DNA of 64,000 nucleotides from positions 248,001 through 312,000 of the forward strand of contig JACKMU010000004.1 in assembly GCA_024235215.1 (NCBI GenBank). Reading direction: 5' to 3'. Positions 55,411-64,000 of the stretch are shown here, piece by piece. A program made the translations under genes and the position numbers. A model generated the notes under the pieces. The model was not told the DNA's origin. It saw only the letters and a program-made list of their open reading frames with translations, and searched no databases. The stretch's first letter is position 1. The number at the start of each line of letters is the position of its first letter. Source of the DNA: Chromatiaceae bacterium (GTDB lineage Bacteria; Pseudomonadota; Gammaproteobacteria; Chromatiales; Chromatiaceae).

Positions 55411-56670
55411 ATGGATAAACTGATCATCAATGGCGGCGTCTCACTGAGTGGTGACGTGCGTGTGGCGGGTGCCAAGAATGCCGCCTTACCGATTCTTGCT
55501 GCGACGCTGCTCGCGGATGGTCTGATGACGGTCGGCAACGTACCACATCTGCACGATATCACCACGACGATGGAACTCCTGGGACGCATGGGGGTGGATC
55601 TCACGGTGGATGAGAAAATGCGCATCGAGGTCGACTCCAGCAGCATCAAAGACTTCTATGCGCCATACGAACTGGTGCGCACCATGCGTGCCTCGATACT
55701 GGTGCTGGGACCGTTGCTGGCGCGTTTCGGCCAGGCTGTTGTCTCCCTGCCGGGCGGCTGCGCGATCGGTTCCAGGCCGGTCAATCTGCACATTGACGGT
55801 CTACGGGCGATGGGGGCCAATGTAGAAGTCGAGGGCGGATATATCCGGGCGACCTCGAAGCGTTTACGGGGTGCACGCCTGGTACTGGATATCGTGACCG
55901 TTACCGGCACCGAGAACCTGATGATGGCGGCAACTCTCGCCAAGGGCGAGACGCTGATCGAAAATGCTGCGCGTGAGCCGGAGGTGGTGGATCTGGCCAA
56001 CTGCCTGATTGCGATGGGCGCCAAGATTCATGGTGCGGGTAGTGATTCAATCATCATCGAAGGGGTAGAGAGTCTCTCCGGCAGCAGCTATCAGGTGTTG
56101 CCCGACCGCATCGAAACCGGTACCTATCTGGTTGCCGCAGCGATGACCGGCGGCAGCATCCGGGTGCGCAACACTCAGCCGAAACTGCTCGATGCAGTGC
56201 TGCACAAGTTGCGGGAATCAGGCGCGCAGATCGAAACCGGAGAGGACTGGATATCACTGGATATGCAAGGAAGCCGGCCGCGTGCGGTGCACGTGCATAC
56301 CGCCCCTTATCCGGCGTTTCCCACCGACATGCAAGCCCAGTTCACAGCATTGAACTCGGTTGCCGAGGGAGTGGGGACGATTACCGAAACGGTATTCGAG
56401 AACCGCTTTATGCATGTCCAGGAGATGCAGCGCATGGGTGCCAGGATCAAGCTGGAGGGCAATACCGCGATCTGTGAAGGGGTCACTCGGCTGACCGGCG
56501 CGCCGGTTATGGCCACCGATCTGCGAGCCTCGGCCAGCCTGGTTTTGGCCGGTCTGGTGGCTCACGGTGAAACCGTGGTCGATCGTATCTACCACATCGA
56601 TCGCGGCTACGAAAACATAGAAGAGAAGCTCGCCGCGCTGGGTGCGCAGATAAGGCGGGTACCGAGCTAG
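55411..56670 (+). CDS. murA: UDP-N-acetylglucosamine 1-carboxyvinyltransferase
   Basis: A 419-residue MurA that transfers enolpyruvate to UDP-GlcNAc, the first committed step of peptidoglycan synthesis. GAKNAALPILAATLL, the loop with catalytic Cys117 (LPGGCAIGSRPV), FPTDMQAQFTAL and ATDLRASASLVLAGL are standard. Cys at the active site implies fosfomycin sensitivity of the target. It lies 92 bp after mlaB and 16 bp before hisG. Confidence 0.97.
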   Translation: MDKLIINGGVSLSGDVRVAGAKNAALPILAATLLADGLMTVGNVPHLHDITTTMELLGRMGVDLTVDEKMRIEVDSSSIKDFYAPYELVRTMRASILVLGPLLARFGQAVVSLPGGCAIGSRPVNLHIDGLRAMGANVEVEGGYIRATSKRLRGARLVLDIVTVTGTENLMMAATLAKGETLIENAAREPEVVDLANCLIAMGAKIHGAGSDSIIIEGVESLSGSSYQVLPDRIETGTYLVAAAMTGGSIRVRNTQPKLLDAVLHKLRESGAQIETGEDWISLDMQGSRPRAVHVHTAPYPAFPTDMQAQFTALNSVAEGVGTITETVFENRFMHVQEMQRMGARIKLEGNTAICEGVTRLTGAPVMATDLRASASLVLAGLVAHGETVVDRIYHIDRGYENIEEKLAALGAQIRRVPS

Positions 56671-56686
56671 GTGTAGCGGAGCTCTG

Positions 56687-57355
56687 ATGAATTTCGATAC
56701 ACCGATAACGATCGCGCTCTCCAAAGGCCGCATTTTCCAACAGACGCTACCGCTGCTGGCACATGCCGGGATCGAAGCGCTGGACGATCCCGAGAGCAGC
56801 AGAAAACTGATCCTGGAGACCAACCATCCGGCGGTCAAACTGCTGATCGTTCGTGCGACCGATGTTCCCACCTATGTACAGTGGGGTGCCGCGGATGTCG
56901 GTGTCGCGGGGAAGGATGTGCTGATTGAGCACGGCAGCGAGGGGTTGTACGAGCCGCTGGATCTGCGAATCGCCAGATGTCGGCTGATGGTGGCGGGTGT
57001 GCCGGGAGCGGACCTTGCTGGCAATCAGCTGCGTATCGCGACCAAGTATGTCACGGCTGCACGCCGCCATTTTGCGGCCAAAGGGCAACAGGTCGAGGTG
57101 ATCAAACTCTATGGGTCGATGGAACTGGCACCGTTGGTGGGACTCTCTGATCTGATCGTCGACCTGGTGGAGAGTGGCAACACGCTGAAGGCGAATGGGC
57201 TGGTCCCGCTGGAGCACATCATGGAAATCAGCTCCAGGCTGGTGGTCAACAAGGCGTCCTGGAAGATGAAGCACGCCAGCGTCACCGGTCTGCTGGATAG
57301 GTTACGCGAAGCGGTGGAGAGCCGCGCTGAACAGGAGCAGCGGAAAAGTGGCTGA
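56687..57355 (+). CDS. hisG: ATP phosphoribosyltransferase, short form
   Basis: A 222-residue HisG that starts histidine synthesis by joining ATP and PRPP. ITIALSKGRIFQQTLPLL, the DVGVAGKDVL loop and the PRPP motif LVESGNTLKANGL are clear. It is the short form without the C-terminal histidine-binding domain, which works as a hetero-octamer with HisZ; hisZ is not in the window. The end overlaps hisD by 8 bp. Confidence 0.97.
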   Translation: MNFDTPITIALSKGRIFQQTLPLLAHAGIEALDDPESSRKLILETNHPAVKLLIVRATDVPTYVQWGAADVGVAGKDVLIEHGSEGLYEPLDLRIARCRLMVAGVPGADLAGNQLRIATKYVTAARRHFAAKGQQVEVIKLYGSMELAPLVGLSDLIVDLVESGNTLKANGLVPLEHIMEISSRLVVNKASWKMKHASVTGLLDRLREAVESRAEQEQRKSG

Positions 57356-58655
57356 GATACGACAACTTTCCACCAGGGACGAGGACTTTAACAGCAGACT
57401 GGATGAGTTGCTGGCTTGGGAGTCGGTAGCGGATGAGTCGGTCGATCAGGCGGTGAGGAGCATCATTGCCGACATCCGCGAGCGCGGCGACAGTGCGCTG
57501 CTGGAGTACACCACACGTTTTGACAAGTGGCAGCCACACAGCGCGGTTCAGCTCGAGATTCCACCTGCCCGGCTGGACCAGGCCTGGCAACAGATACCGC
57601 AGGCACAGCAGCAGGCGTTGACCCATGCTGCGCAACGCATCCAGACCTATGCTGAACAGCAGAAGAGCGAATCCTGGTCCTATTCCGAAGCGGACGGCAC
57701 TGTTTTGGGGCAACAGGTCACTCCATTGGACCGGGTCGGACTGTATGTTCCCGGTGGCAAGGCCGCCTACCCATCATCGGTGTTGATGAATGCGATCCCG
57801 GCCAAGGTGGCGGGGGTGCCGGAGTTGATCATGGTGGTGCCCACCCCGGGGGGTGAGCTGAACGAACTGGTGCTGGCGGCGGCTTGCATCAGCGGTGTCG
57901 ATCGGGTCTTCGCAATCGGAGGGGCGCAGGCGATTGCCGCACTCGCCTATGGCACCGGGACGCTGCCGGCGGTGGACAAGATCGTGGGTCCCGGGAACAT
58001 CTACGTTGCTACCGCAAAACGGGCGGTATTCGGCCATGTCGGTATCGATATGATTGCCGGACCGTCGGAAATACTGGTTTTGTGCGACGGTGCGACCAAT
58101 CCCGACTGGGTTGCGATGGATCTCTTCTCGCAGGCTGAGCATGACGAGGATGCCCAGGCGATTCTGATTTCTCCCGATTATGGATTTCTGCAGCAGGTAA
58201 AAGCCAGCATTGATCGTCTGCTGCCGACACTGGAGCGTGCACCGATTGTGGCGAGTGCGCTGCAGTCGCGCGGAGCGCTGATCAGCTGTCAAGATATGGA
58301 CGAGGCGTGCGCGGTGGCCAACTATATCGCACCGGAGCACCTGGAGCTGTCGGTCGCCAGTCCTGAGTTGGTGGTGCCGAAAATCCGCCATGCCGGCGCG
58401 ATCTTCATGGGGCGCTACACCTCCGAACCACTGGGTGACTACTGTGCCGGACCCAATCATGTACTGCCCACTTCGCGGACCGCACGCTTCTCATCGCCGC
58501 TGGGCGTCTATGACTTTCAGAAGCGCAGCAGTCTGATCATGGTGTCGCAGTCCGCTGCAGAGAGCCTGGGCCGTACTGCATCAGTGCTGGCGCGGGGTGA
58601 AGGGTTGACTGCGCACGCCCGTTCCGCCGAGTACCGATTTCAGCGGGAGAGCTGA
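57348..58655 (+). CDS. hisD: Histidinol dehydrogenase
   Basis: A 435-residue zinc enzyme performing the last two oxidations to histidine. It carries LYVPGGKAAYPSSVLMNAIPAKVAGV, GGAQAIAALAYGT, the glutamine/histidine zinc site in DLFSQAEHDEDAQ, and the C-terminal APEHLELS and YCAGPNHVLPTS. The start is a GTG inside the hisG end. hisC follows after 2 bp. Confidence 0.97.
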   Translation: MAEIRQLSTRDEDFNSRLDELLAWESVADESVDQAVRSIIADIRERGDSALLEYTTRFDKWQPHSAVQLEIPPARLDQAWQQIPQAQQQALTHAAQRIQTYAEQQKSESWSYSEADGTVLGQQVTPLDRVGLYVPGGKAAYPSSVLMNAIPAKVAGVPELIMVVPTPGGELNELVLAAACISGVDRVFAIGGAQAIAALAYGTGTLPAVDKIVGPGNIYVATAKRAVFGHVGIDMIAGPSEILVLCDGATNPDWVAMDLFSQAEHDEDAQAILISPDYGFLQQVKASIDRLLPTLERAPIVASALQSRGALISCQDMDEACAVANYIAPEHLELSVASPELVVPKIRHAGAIFMGRYTSEPLGDYCAGPNHVLPTSRTARFSSPLGVYDFQKRSSLIMVSQSAAESLGRTASVLARGEGLTAHARSAEYRFQRES

Positions 58656-58657
58656 CC

Positions 58658-59740
58658 GTGGAGTGCGACGGCATCGACGCGCTGGTGGCGCGCTGGGTGC
58701 GTCCCCAGCTCAGGGAGCTCACCGCTTACCCTGTGGCGGATGCCAGGGGGTTGATCAAGCTGGATGCGATGGAGAATCCTTATCGCTGGCCGGAATCGCT
58801 GCGCGAAGCGTGGCTGGACCAGCTGCGCGACGCTGAGATCAATCGCTACCCCCACCCCCAGGCGCCCGGCGTCAAGGCAGGACTGCGCCAGACCATGTCG
58901 ATTCCCAATGAGATGGATCTGGTGCTGGGCAACGGTTCGGATGAGTTGATTCAGATGATCGCGATGACGCTCATCGGACCCGGCCGAAAGATTCTGTCGG
59001 TGGAACCCAGTTTCGTGATGTATCGCATGATCGCCACCTTCCTGGGGATGGAGTATCTGGGGGTTTCGCTCAAGCCCGACTTCAGCCTGGACATGGAACG
59101 GTTGCTTGACGTGATCGAAGTGCAGCAGCCGGTGCTGATCTTTCTGGCTTATCCGAACAACCCCACGGGCAATCTGTTTGCGCGCGAAGATCTCGTTCGG
59201 GTGATCGAGTCCGCGCCTGGCCTGGTGGTGATCGATGAGGCTTACGCGCCCTTTACCGACCACAGCTTTATGCCTCTGCTCGGCCGATACCCGAATCTGT
59301 TGGTGATGCGCACCGTCTCCAAAATGGGCCTGGCTGGGCTGCGCCTCGGACTGCTGGCCGGCCCCGCAGCTTGGCTGAACGAGATCGAGAAGACCCGACT
59401 GCCTTACAATATCAATGTGCTGACCCAGATCAGCGTCGAGTTTTCGCTGCGTCACCAGGCGATATTCGATCAGCAGACCCATGCAATCCGCCAGGCACGG
59501 GAAACACTGATTGCAGCACTGAGCAGGATCGAAGGGATAGAACCGATGGCCAGCGAAGCCAATTTTATCCTGGTGCGGCTGGCTGGCGGGCGCGCAGGCG
59601 CAGTGTTCGATCAGCTTCGGCAGCGGGGAGTGCTGGTGAAGAAGCTTGATGGAAGCCATCCATTGCTGGCCGATTGTCTGCGCATCACGGTAGGCACGCC
59701 CGAAGAGAATGCCGCTTTCCTGAATGCACTCAAGCCTTGA
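58658..59740 (+). CDS. hisC: Histidinol-phosphate aminotransferase
   Basis: A 360-residue PLP aminotransferase of fold type I. LDAMENPYRWP, LGNGSDELIQMI, FLAYPNNPTGN, VVIDEAYAPF, the Schiff-base Lys222 in TVSKMGLAGLRLG, and the final NFILVRL are typical of HisC. The GTG start follows hisD by 2 bp. The murA-hisG-hisD-hisC order is as in Pseudomonas. Confidence 0.96.
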   Translation: MECDGIDALVARWVRPQLRELTAYPVADARGLIKLDAMENPYRWPESLREAWLDQLRDAEINRYPHPQAPGVKAGLRQTMSIPNEMDLVLGNGSDELIQMIAMTLIGPGRKILSVEPSFVMYRMIATFLGMEYLGVSLKPDFSLDMERLLDVIEVQQPVLIFLAYPNNPTGNLFAREDLVRVIESAPGLVVIDEAYAPFTDHSFMPLLGRYPNLLVMRTVSKMGLAGLRLGLLAGPAAWLNEIEKTRLPYNINVLTQISVEFSLRHQAIFDQQTHAIRQARETLIAALSRIEGIEPMASEANFILVRLAGGRAGAVFDQLRQRGVLVKKLDGSHPLLADCLRITVGTPEENAAFLNALKP

Positions 59741-59850
59741 GACCTGTTGGGGAGGGTTCTCCGGGCAACTGATGCTAAAGCCGAGTAATTGAAACCCCTT
59801 CTTGCGCAGCCGCTACAGTTTCGTTACCAAGGGTCGATACCTGGGTTGAC

Positions 59851-62337
59851 ATGCCGACAACCAGCAACAAAAAACTCACCTCCCATTACTTCGTAACCGA
59901 TCTCGGAATCATCGGGTGGCTGTTTGTTGCCGTCTGGAGCGGGGTGTTGGCGCTGATTCTCTATCTGGACTACCAGCGGGGGAGGGCAGCAGTCCAGGAG
60001 ATCGCGCTGACCCAGGCGCATGCCCATCACAACAAGGATCTCGCTTTTCGCCAGTGGGCAACCAGCCATGGGCGTATCTATCTGCCGCAATCGGAGCTGG
60101 TGATGCCGGATGAGACCCTAGCGCATATTCCGGATCGCGACATCGTGACGCCCGGGGGGCAGGCGCTGACGCTGATCAATCCAGCGGCAATCGTGCGCCA
60201 GCTCAATGAGCGCTATGGTGCGCTGTATGGCGTTGCCGGCCATATCACCAGTCTGTCGCCAATCCGTGTGGAAAACAGCCCGGACCCCTGGGAGAGGGAA
60301 GCGCTGCAGCAGTTGGCAGGCGGGGTCGATGAGGTGATGGAAGTGACGCCGATCAACGGCGAGCCTTTCTTACGGTTGATGCGTCCGGTACGGACCGAAC
60401 CAGGTTGTCTGCTCTGTCACAATGCAAGCAACATGCAGGTGAATGGTATTGCCGGCGGAGTCGGTGTGGCCATTCCGCTCGGGGAACTGATGACCAAAGA
60501 GCGGGCGAGATTTCTTACCGACTTTCTCTCCATCGGCATACTCTGGATCGGGGGGTTGGCGCTCCTGGCATACACCTTCCGGCAGCTGATCCACAACCAG
60601 CGCAAGCGCACTGAAGCAATGGATGCGCTCTCCCGCAGCGAGGCCCGCAAAACCGCCGTCGTTGAGTCAGCTATCGATTCTCTGATCACCATGGATCACC
60701 ACGGAACTATCATTGAATTCAATCCAGCCGCAGAGAAAGCGTTCGGTTACAGTCGGGATCAGGTGATCGGGAGTGAGTTGGCGGAGCTGCTGATACCGCC
60801 TTCGCTGCGCGAACTGTACCGACATGGATTTCGCCGCGCGCTGAGTACGGGTACGAGTAAAGTGTTGGGGCGCAGAGTGGAGACCATCGCGATGCGCTCG
60901 GATGGCAGTGAGTTTCCAGTGGAATTGACGGTGACTCAGGTTCCGCTCGATGATCACCCCTGCTTCACCGCGTATGTGCGCGACATGACCGAGGCACGTC
61001 GTCTGGAGGAGCGTATCTCTTTCCAGTCAACACACGATGAACTGACCGGACTGCTGAATCGTGCAGAGTTCGAGCGCCGTGTAAAAACGTTGCTGGACGA
61101 TTACCTGTTCAATGAGGAACATGCGATCGTGGTGTTGGATATCGATCAGTTCAAGGTGGTGAATGACATTGGCGGACATGACGCCGGCGACAGACTGTTG
61201 TGCCACATAGGTGACCTGATCCACTCCAAGACCCGGGCCGGCGACATCGTGGCGCGTCTCGGCGGTGATGAGTTCGGACTGTTGCTGGAGCAGTGTCCAC
61301 TGCACAAGGCGGAGGCGGTTGGAAAAGAGCTCCTCAAGGCGATTCAGCAGAGCCGTTTCGCGTGGGAGGGGCAGCGTTTCAATGTGACTGCCAGCATTGG
61401 CATCGTGCCAGCGCATCCCAAGAACCAGTCGCTCAGCGATGTACTGAGCGCGGCCGATACTGCCTGCAACGTGGCTAAGGAGCAGGGCAGAAACCGCTCT
61501 CATCTGTTCCATCATGATGATGTCGAACTGGGGCGCAGACAGGGTGAGATGCGCTGGGTAGGCCGGATCCACAACGCTTTTGAGGAGCATCGCTTTTCAC
61601 TCTATTTCCAGCATATCAAGCCGCTGGGAGAAATGATCGACGATTGTGGCTGGCACTACGAAATACTGCTGCGCATGCAGGATGAGACGGGCCAGTTCGT
61701 CCCACCGCCAGTATTTCTCGGTGCGGCAGAGCGCTATAGTTTGATGCCGACGATCGACCGCTGGGTGGTGCGCTCCACGCTCGCCTGGTTGGCAAGAACG
61801 CCCGAGCATCTGGCGCAGCTCTCGATGTGCAGTATCAATCTGTCGGGATACTCGATCACCGACGACGGCTTCCTGCGCTTTCTCACCAGCCAGTTCAGCG
61901 ATTATGCGGTACCGGCCGATCGTATCTGCTTCGAGATCACCGAGACTGCGGCGGTTTCCAATCTGGCCAAAGCGGCGAAATTCATCGAGAATCTCAAAGA
62001 ACAGGGGTGCCGTTTCGCGTTGGATGATTTTGGTAGCGGCATGTCCTCTTTCGCCTATCTGAAGAATCTTCCAGTCGATTTTCTCAAGATCGATGGCGCC
62101 TTCGTCAGAGATATCATGGAGGATGAGATCGATTTTGCCATGGTGCGCTCGATCAACGATATCGGCCATGTGATGGGGAAGAAGACCATCGCCGAGTTTG
62201 TGGAGAACGACGATATTCTGATGCGGTTGCGAGGCATCGGTGTCGACTTTGCCCAGGGTTATGGTGTTGCCCGTCCCGCCCCGCTGGAAGAGATAAAACG
62301 ACCGGCTTTTAAAGCTGCCATCAATCTGGCTGGTTAA
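59851..62337 (+). CDS. c-type-heme (DUF3365) sensor with PAS-GGDEF-EAL output
   Basis: An 828-residue inner-membrane sensor. TM1 (about 20-42) precedes a periplasmic DUF3365/Tll0287-like domain with a CxxCH heme-attachment motif (Cys186, Cys189, His190 in CLLCHNAS). TM2 (about 226-246) leads to a PAS domain (270-385), a GGDEF domain with intact GGDEF at 471-475, and an EAL-like domain that reads EIL at 604-606 with DDFGSGMSS. Covalent heme would let it sense redox state or gases and set cyclic-di-GMP synthesis. The EAL half departs from consensus and may be weak. It stands alone, 110 bp after hisC. Confidence 0.9.
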   Translation: MPTTSNKKLTSHYFVTDLGIIGWLFVAVWSGVLALILYLDYQRGRAAVQEIALTQAHAHHNKDLAFRQWATSHGRIYLPQSELVMPDETLAHIPDRDIVTPGGQALTLINPAAIVRQLNERYGALYGVAGHITSLSPIRVENSPDPWEREALQQLAGGVDEVMEVTPINGEPFLRLMRPVRTEPGCLLCHNASNMQVNGIAGGVGVAIPLGELMTKERARFLTDFLSIGILWIGGLALLAYTFRQLIHNQRKRTEAMDALSRSEARKTAVVESAIDSLITMDHHGTIIEFNPAAEKAFGYSRDQVIGSELAELLIPPSLRELYRHGFRRALSTGTSKVLGRRVETIAMRSDGSEFPVELTVTQVPLDDHPCFTAYVRDMTEARRLEERISFQSTHDELTGLLNRAEFERRVKTLLDDYLFNEEHAIVVLDIDQFKVVNDIGGHDAGDRLLCHIGDLIHSKTRAGDIVARLGGDEFGLLLEQCPLHKAEAVGKELLKAIQQSRFAWEGQRFNVTASIGIVPAHPKNQSLSDVLSAADTACNVAKEQGRNRSHLFHHDDVELGRRQGEMRWVGRIHNAFEEHRFSLYFQHIKPLGEMIDDCGWHYEILLRMQDETGQFVPPPVFLGAAERYSLMPTIDRWVVRSTLAWLARTPEHLAQLSMCSINLSGYSITDDGFLRFLTSQFSDYAVPADRICFEITETAAVSNLAKAAKFIENLKEQGCRFALDDFGSGMSSFAYLKNLPVDFLKIDGAFVRDIMEDEIDFAMVRSINDIGHVMGKKTIAEFVENDDILMRLRGIGVDFAQGYGVARPAPLEEIKRPAFKAAINLAG

Positions 62338-62443
62338 GCACCAGATAGACTCATTCCGGATTTTTCAGCGCAGCTATCGGAAAAGATGAAAACTTCGCTG
62401 CACTTCGATTACCGGCCTCATCAGAGTTTCAGCAACCTTCGCA

Positions 62444-63595
62444 TCAATCCCCTGTCCTGATTCTGGGACGCTCGCTGATCACCGCTTCGAGCTTCAGCCT
62501 CTTGTCCTTACGCAAACTTTGCACCTGGACTTTGGTGCCTGGAGGTAATGCGGCTATGATCGAGAGAATCTCGAAGGTGCTGCTTGGCACGCGGTTGTCG
62601 ACATGGGTGATGATGTCACCAGCCTCTATTCCAGCCTGGTCCGCAGGCCCACCCTCGAGCACTGCGGAGACCAATACACCGCGCACCTCGGGCAAACCAA
62701 ACGTCGCGGCCAATTCTGGGGTGAGATCCTGGCCGGCGATACCAAGCCAACCGCGCACCACCCGACCCTGTTTCAGTATCTGATCCATCACTCCCTTGGC
62801 CAGTGCGATGGGAATCGCAAAGCCGATACCGTCCGAGCCGCCGGTTTTCGAGAAGATCGCGGTGTTGATGCCCACCAGTTCACCATAGGCGTTGATCAGC
62901 GCGCCTCCGGAGTTGCCGGGGTTGATCGCGGCATCGGTCTGGATGAAGTTCTCGAACGTGTTGATGCCGAGCTGGTTGCGACCGGTGGCGCTGACGATAC
63001 CCATGGTGACGGTCTGTCCCACACCGAACGGGTTGCCGATTGCTAACACCACGTCACCCACGCGCAGGTGTTGCGAGTCCCCGACCGTGATCACCGGAAG
63101 GTTAGACTGTGCGCTTCTCAATACCGCCAGATCGGTCTCCGGATCAGTGCCTGCTATCTCCGCTGGGAAAGTGTCGCCGTTGGCAAGGACTACCCGGATT
63201 TCATCAGCCTCCTTGACGACGTGATGATTTGTCAGGATAAAGCCTTGACTGCTGATGATGACGCCTGAACCGAGACTGGTCTGGCGTTGCTCCTCTGTAG
63301 GTGAGGAGAAGCGGTCACCGAAGAAACGACGAAATACCGGTTCATCGAACAGACCCGAATGCCTCTCCAGCGTGACCTTGCTGGTGAAGATATTGACCAC
63401 TGAGGGTGCGGCTGCCTCTACGGCAGCCGCATAGGAGACCGGACCCGTCTCTGCTCCCCGAAAAGTGGTCTCTGCGATGAAGCTGGGAGCCGGACGGGGA
63501 TCGAGGTTACTGCCAAATTGCATGACCAGCAAGGCGGCAGCCAGACCGGCGGCAACCGAGATCAGGATGAAGCTTAGTGGCCTGAAAGAACTCAT
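62444..63595 (-). CDS. degS: DegS/AlgW-type periplasmic serine endoprotease
   Basis: A 383-residue protease. An N-terminal TM anchor (about 7-26) precedes a trypsin-like domain with His125 (TNHHVV), Asp155 (ETDLAVL) and Ser229 (GNSGGAL), followed by one PDZ domain (GVLVSAVLEGGPADQAGIEAGD). One PDZ plus an anchor distinguishes DegS/AlgW from DegP. It cleaves the anti-sigma factor RseA/MucA when misfolded outer-membrane proteins bind the PDZ, activating sigmaE. ATG 63595 was chosen; the frame extends 180 bp upstream without support. The hisC-algW neighbourhood matches Pseudomonas. Confidence 0.95.
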   Translation of the reverse strand: MSSFRPLSFILISVAAGLAAALLVMQFGSNLDPRPAPSFIAETTFRGAETGPVSYAAAVEAAAPSVVNIFTSKVTLERHSGLFDEPVFRRFFGDRFSSPTEEQRQTSLGSGVIISSQGFILTNHHVVKEADEIRVVLANGDTFPAEIAGTDPETDLAVLRSAQSNLPVITVGDSQHLRVGDVVLAIGNPFGVGQTVTMGIVSATGRNQLGINTFENFIQTDAAINPGNSGGALINAYGELVGINTAIFSKTGGSDGIGFAIPIALAKGVMDQILKQGRVVRGWLGIAGQDLTPELAATFGLPEVRGVLVSAVLEGGPADQAGIEAGDIITHVDNRVPSSTFEILSIIAALPPGTKVQVQSLRKDKRLKLEAVISERPRIRTGD

Positions 63596-63949
63596 ACGGA
63601 TATCTGATATATAAAGCTTTTTACAAAGAACTAACCTGTGGTCAGTACAACCCCTAGGAGACTGCCCGATGGAGATTAATCCAGTGGGTGTCCGGAACAG
63701 CCACCGTTGGTCTTGCTTGCGCAGTGGTGGCGGTGCTACCCCGATGTTTAGCTCACAGTGCGAATAAAAGAGCAATCTAGCCGGTCATACCGACTGCAGA
63801 CGAAGTCCATTAAGGTGAAGGTCTCTCTGGAATCTGGCATCTGCTACGATGATACGCTCTGAAAAACCGGCCTGTTTCCGAATAGACACTAATCTAGCAT
63901 GCTCGGCGCTTTTTCCAGAGGGCGGTTGACGATCACTGGGGAGACGAAG
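63596..63949. promoter_or_regulatory. 354-bp divergent intergenic region, degS and following gene
   Basis: It contains the promoters for leftward degS and the rightward partial gene. The stretch next to degS is AT-rich (TATCTGATATATAAAGC at 63601-63617). No operator, repeat or small gene could be identified with confidence. Confidence 0.4.
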
Positions 63950-64000
63950 ATGGCGGAAGTATATGAAGTGGAGCAGTTTTGCAGCAAACTGATGAATGTG
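63950..64000 (+). CDS. Start of a possible Nif3-family protein (3' end outside window)
   Basis: The ATG at 63950 follows GGGGAG at a good distance and opens MAEVYEVEQFCSKLMNV, which runs off the window. Gammaproteobacteria often have a Nif3-like (GTP cyclohydrolase I type 2 homologue) gene divergent from degS/algW whose N-terminus is a similar helix. Only 17 residues are visible, so the family is a guess from context. Confidence 0.45.
   Translation, partial: MAEVYEVEQFCSKLMNV

Noticed and set aside
59749..59800. Partial similarity to a cyclic-di-GMP-I (GEMM) riboswitch core (GGGCAA ... GCTAAAGCC) just before a GGDEF gene
   Set aside because: The two tetraloop hairpins and the GACGCAAAGCC strand of the aptamer are missing; the resemblance is too short to claim. 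A covariance-model search would settle it.

Overview
The window (about 58-60% GC by eye) is a chromosomal segment from a motile gammaproteobacterium. Three gene orders are diagnostic. The first is ybeL | leuS-lptE-holA-proA-nadD-rsfS. The second is rpmG-rpmB-radC | coaBC-dut-algC-argB-slmA ... pyrE. The third is mlaFEDCB-murA-hisG-hisD-hisC ... degS/algW. They match the Pseudomonas/E. coli core layout, with Pseudomonas-like variants (proA beside nadD, long algC between dut and argB, hisGDC behind murA, short HisG). A Chromatiales-type lineage is a reasonable guess, but genus and species cannot be read from this sequence. No rRNA, tRNA, CRISPR, prophage or intact insertion sequence was seen.

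Layout. 1-6.5 kb: tldD end, pmbA, an OsmC-like gene, a second-type EF-G, a SIMPL-domain protein and an AzlCD exporter. 6.5-12.5 kb: assimilatory sulfate/sulfite reduction (cysB-type regulator divergent from cysJ-cysI-cysH) and a membrane-anchored methyltransferase. 12.9-30 kb: an accessory signalling region. It holds an HDOD protein, two REC-(PAS)-GGDEF-EAL response regulators in an operon with a 1118-residue hybrid kinase carrying REC and Hpt domains, a three-gene set of unknown function (DapF-like epimerase paralogue, membrane-sensor/MFS fusion, 533-residue orphan protein), and two orphan periplasmic binding proteins behind a sigma28-like promoter. 30-41.3 kb: a mostly minus-strand housekeeping block with a WYL regulator, an EAL-HDOD protein and the ribosomal genes rpmB/rpmG. 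41.5-49 kb: coenzyme A, dUTP, hexose-phosphate, arginine and pyrimidine genes. 49.6-62.3 kb: an AmpG-type transporter operon, the Mla phospholipid transport operon, murA, hisGDC and a c-type-heme diguanylate cyclase/phosphodiesterase-like sensor. 62.4-64 kb: degS/algW and the start of a possible Nif3-family gene.

The most interesting segment is 14-30 kb. The kinase/response-regulator operon (with a sigma54-like site in front) looks like a complete His-Asp-His-Asp phosphorelay that ends in cyclic-di-GMP turnover. Just downstream, a divergent DapF paralogue is clustered with a transporter that has two predicted extracytoplasmic sensor segments fused to an MFS domain, and with a large protein I cannot assign. 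This set could be a small-molecule racemisation/export/sensing system. That is inference. Two repeat structures are also notable: 23 perfect copies of a 7-bp unit that supplies the proA stop codon, and a perfect 22-bp inverted repeat that encodes the last residues and the stop of the WYL gene.
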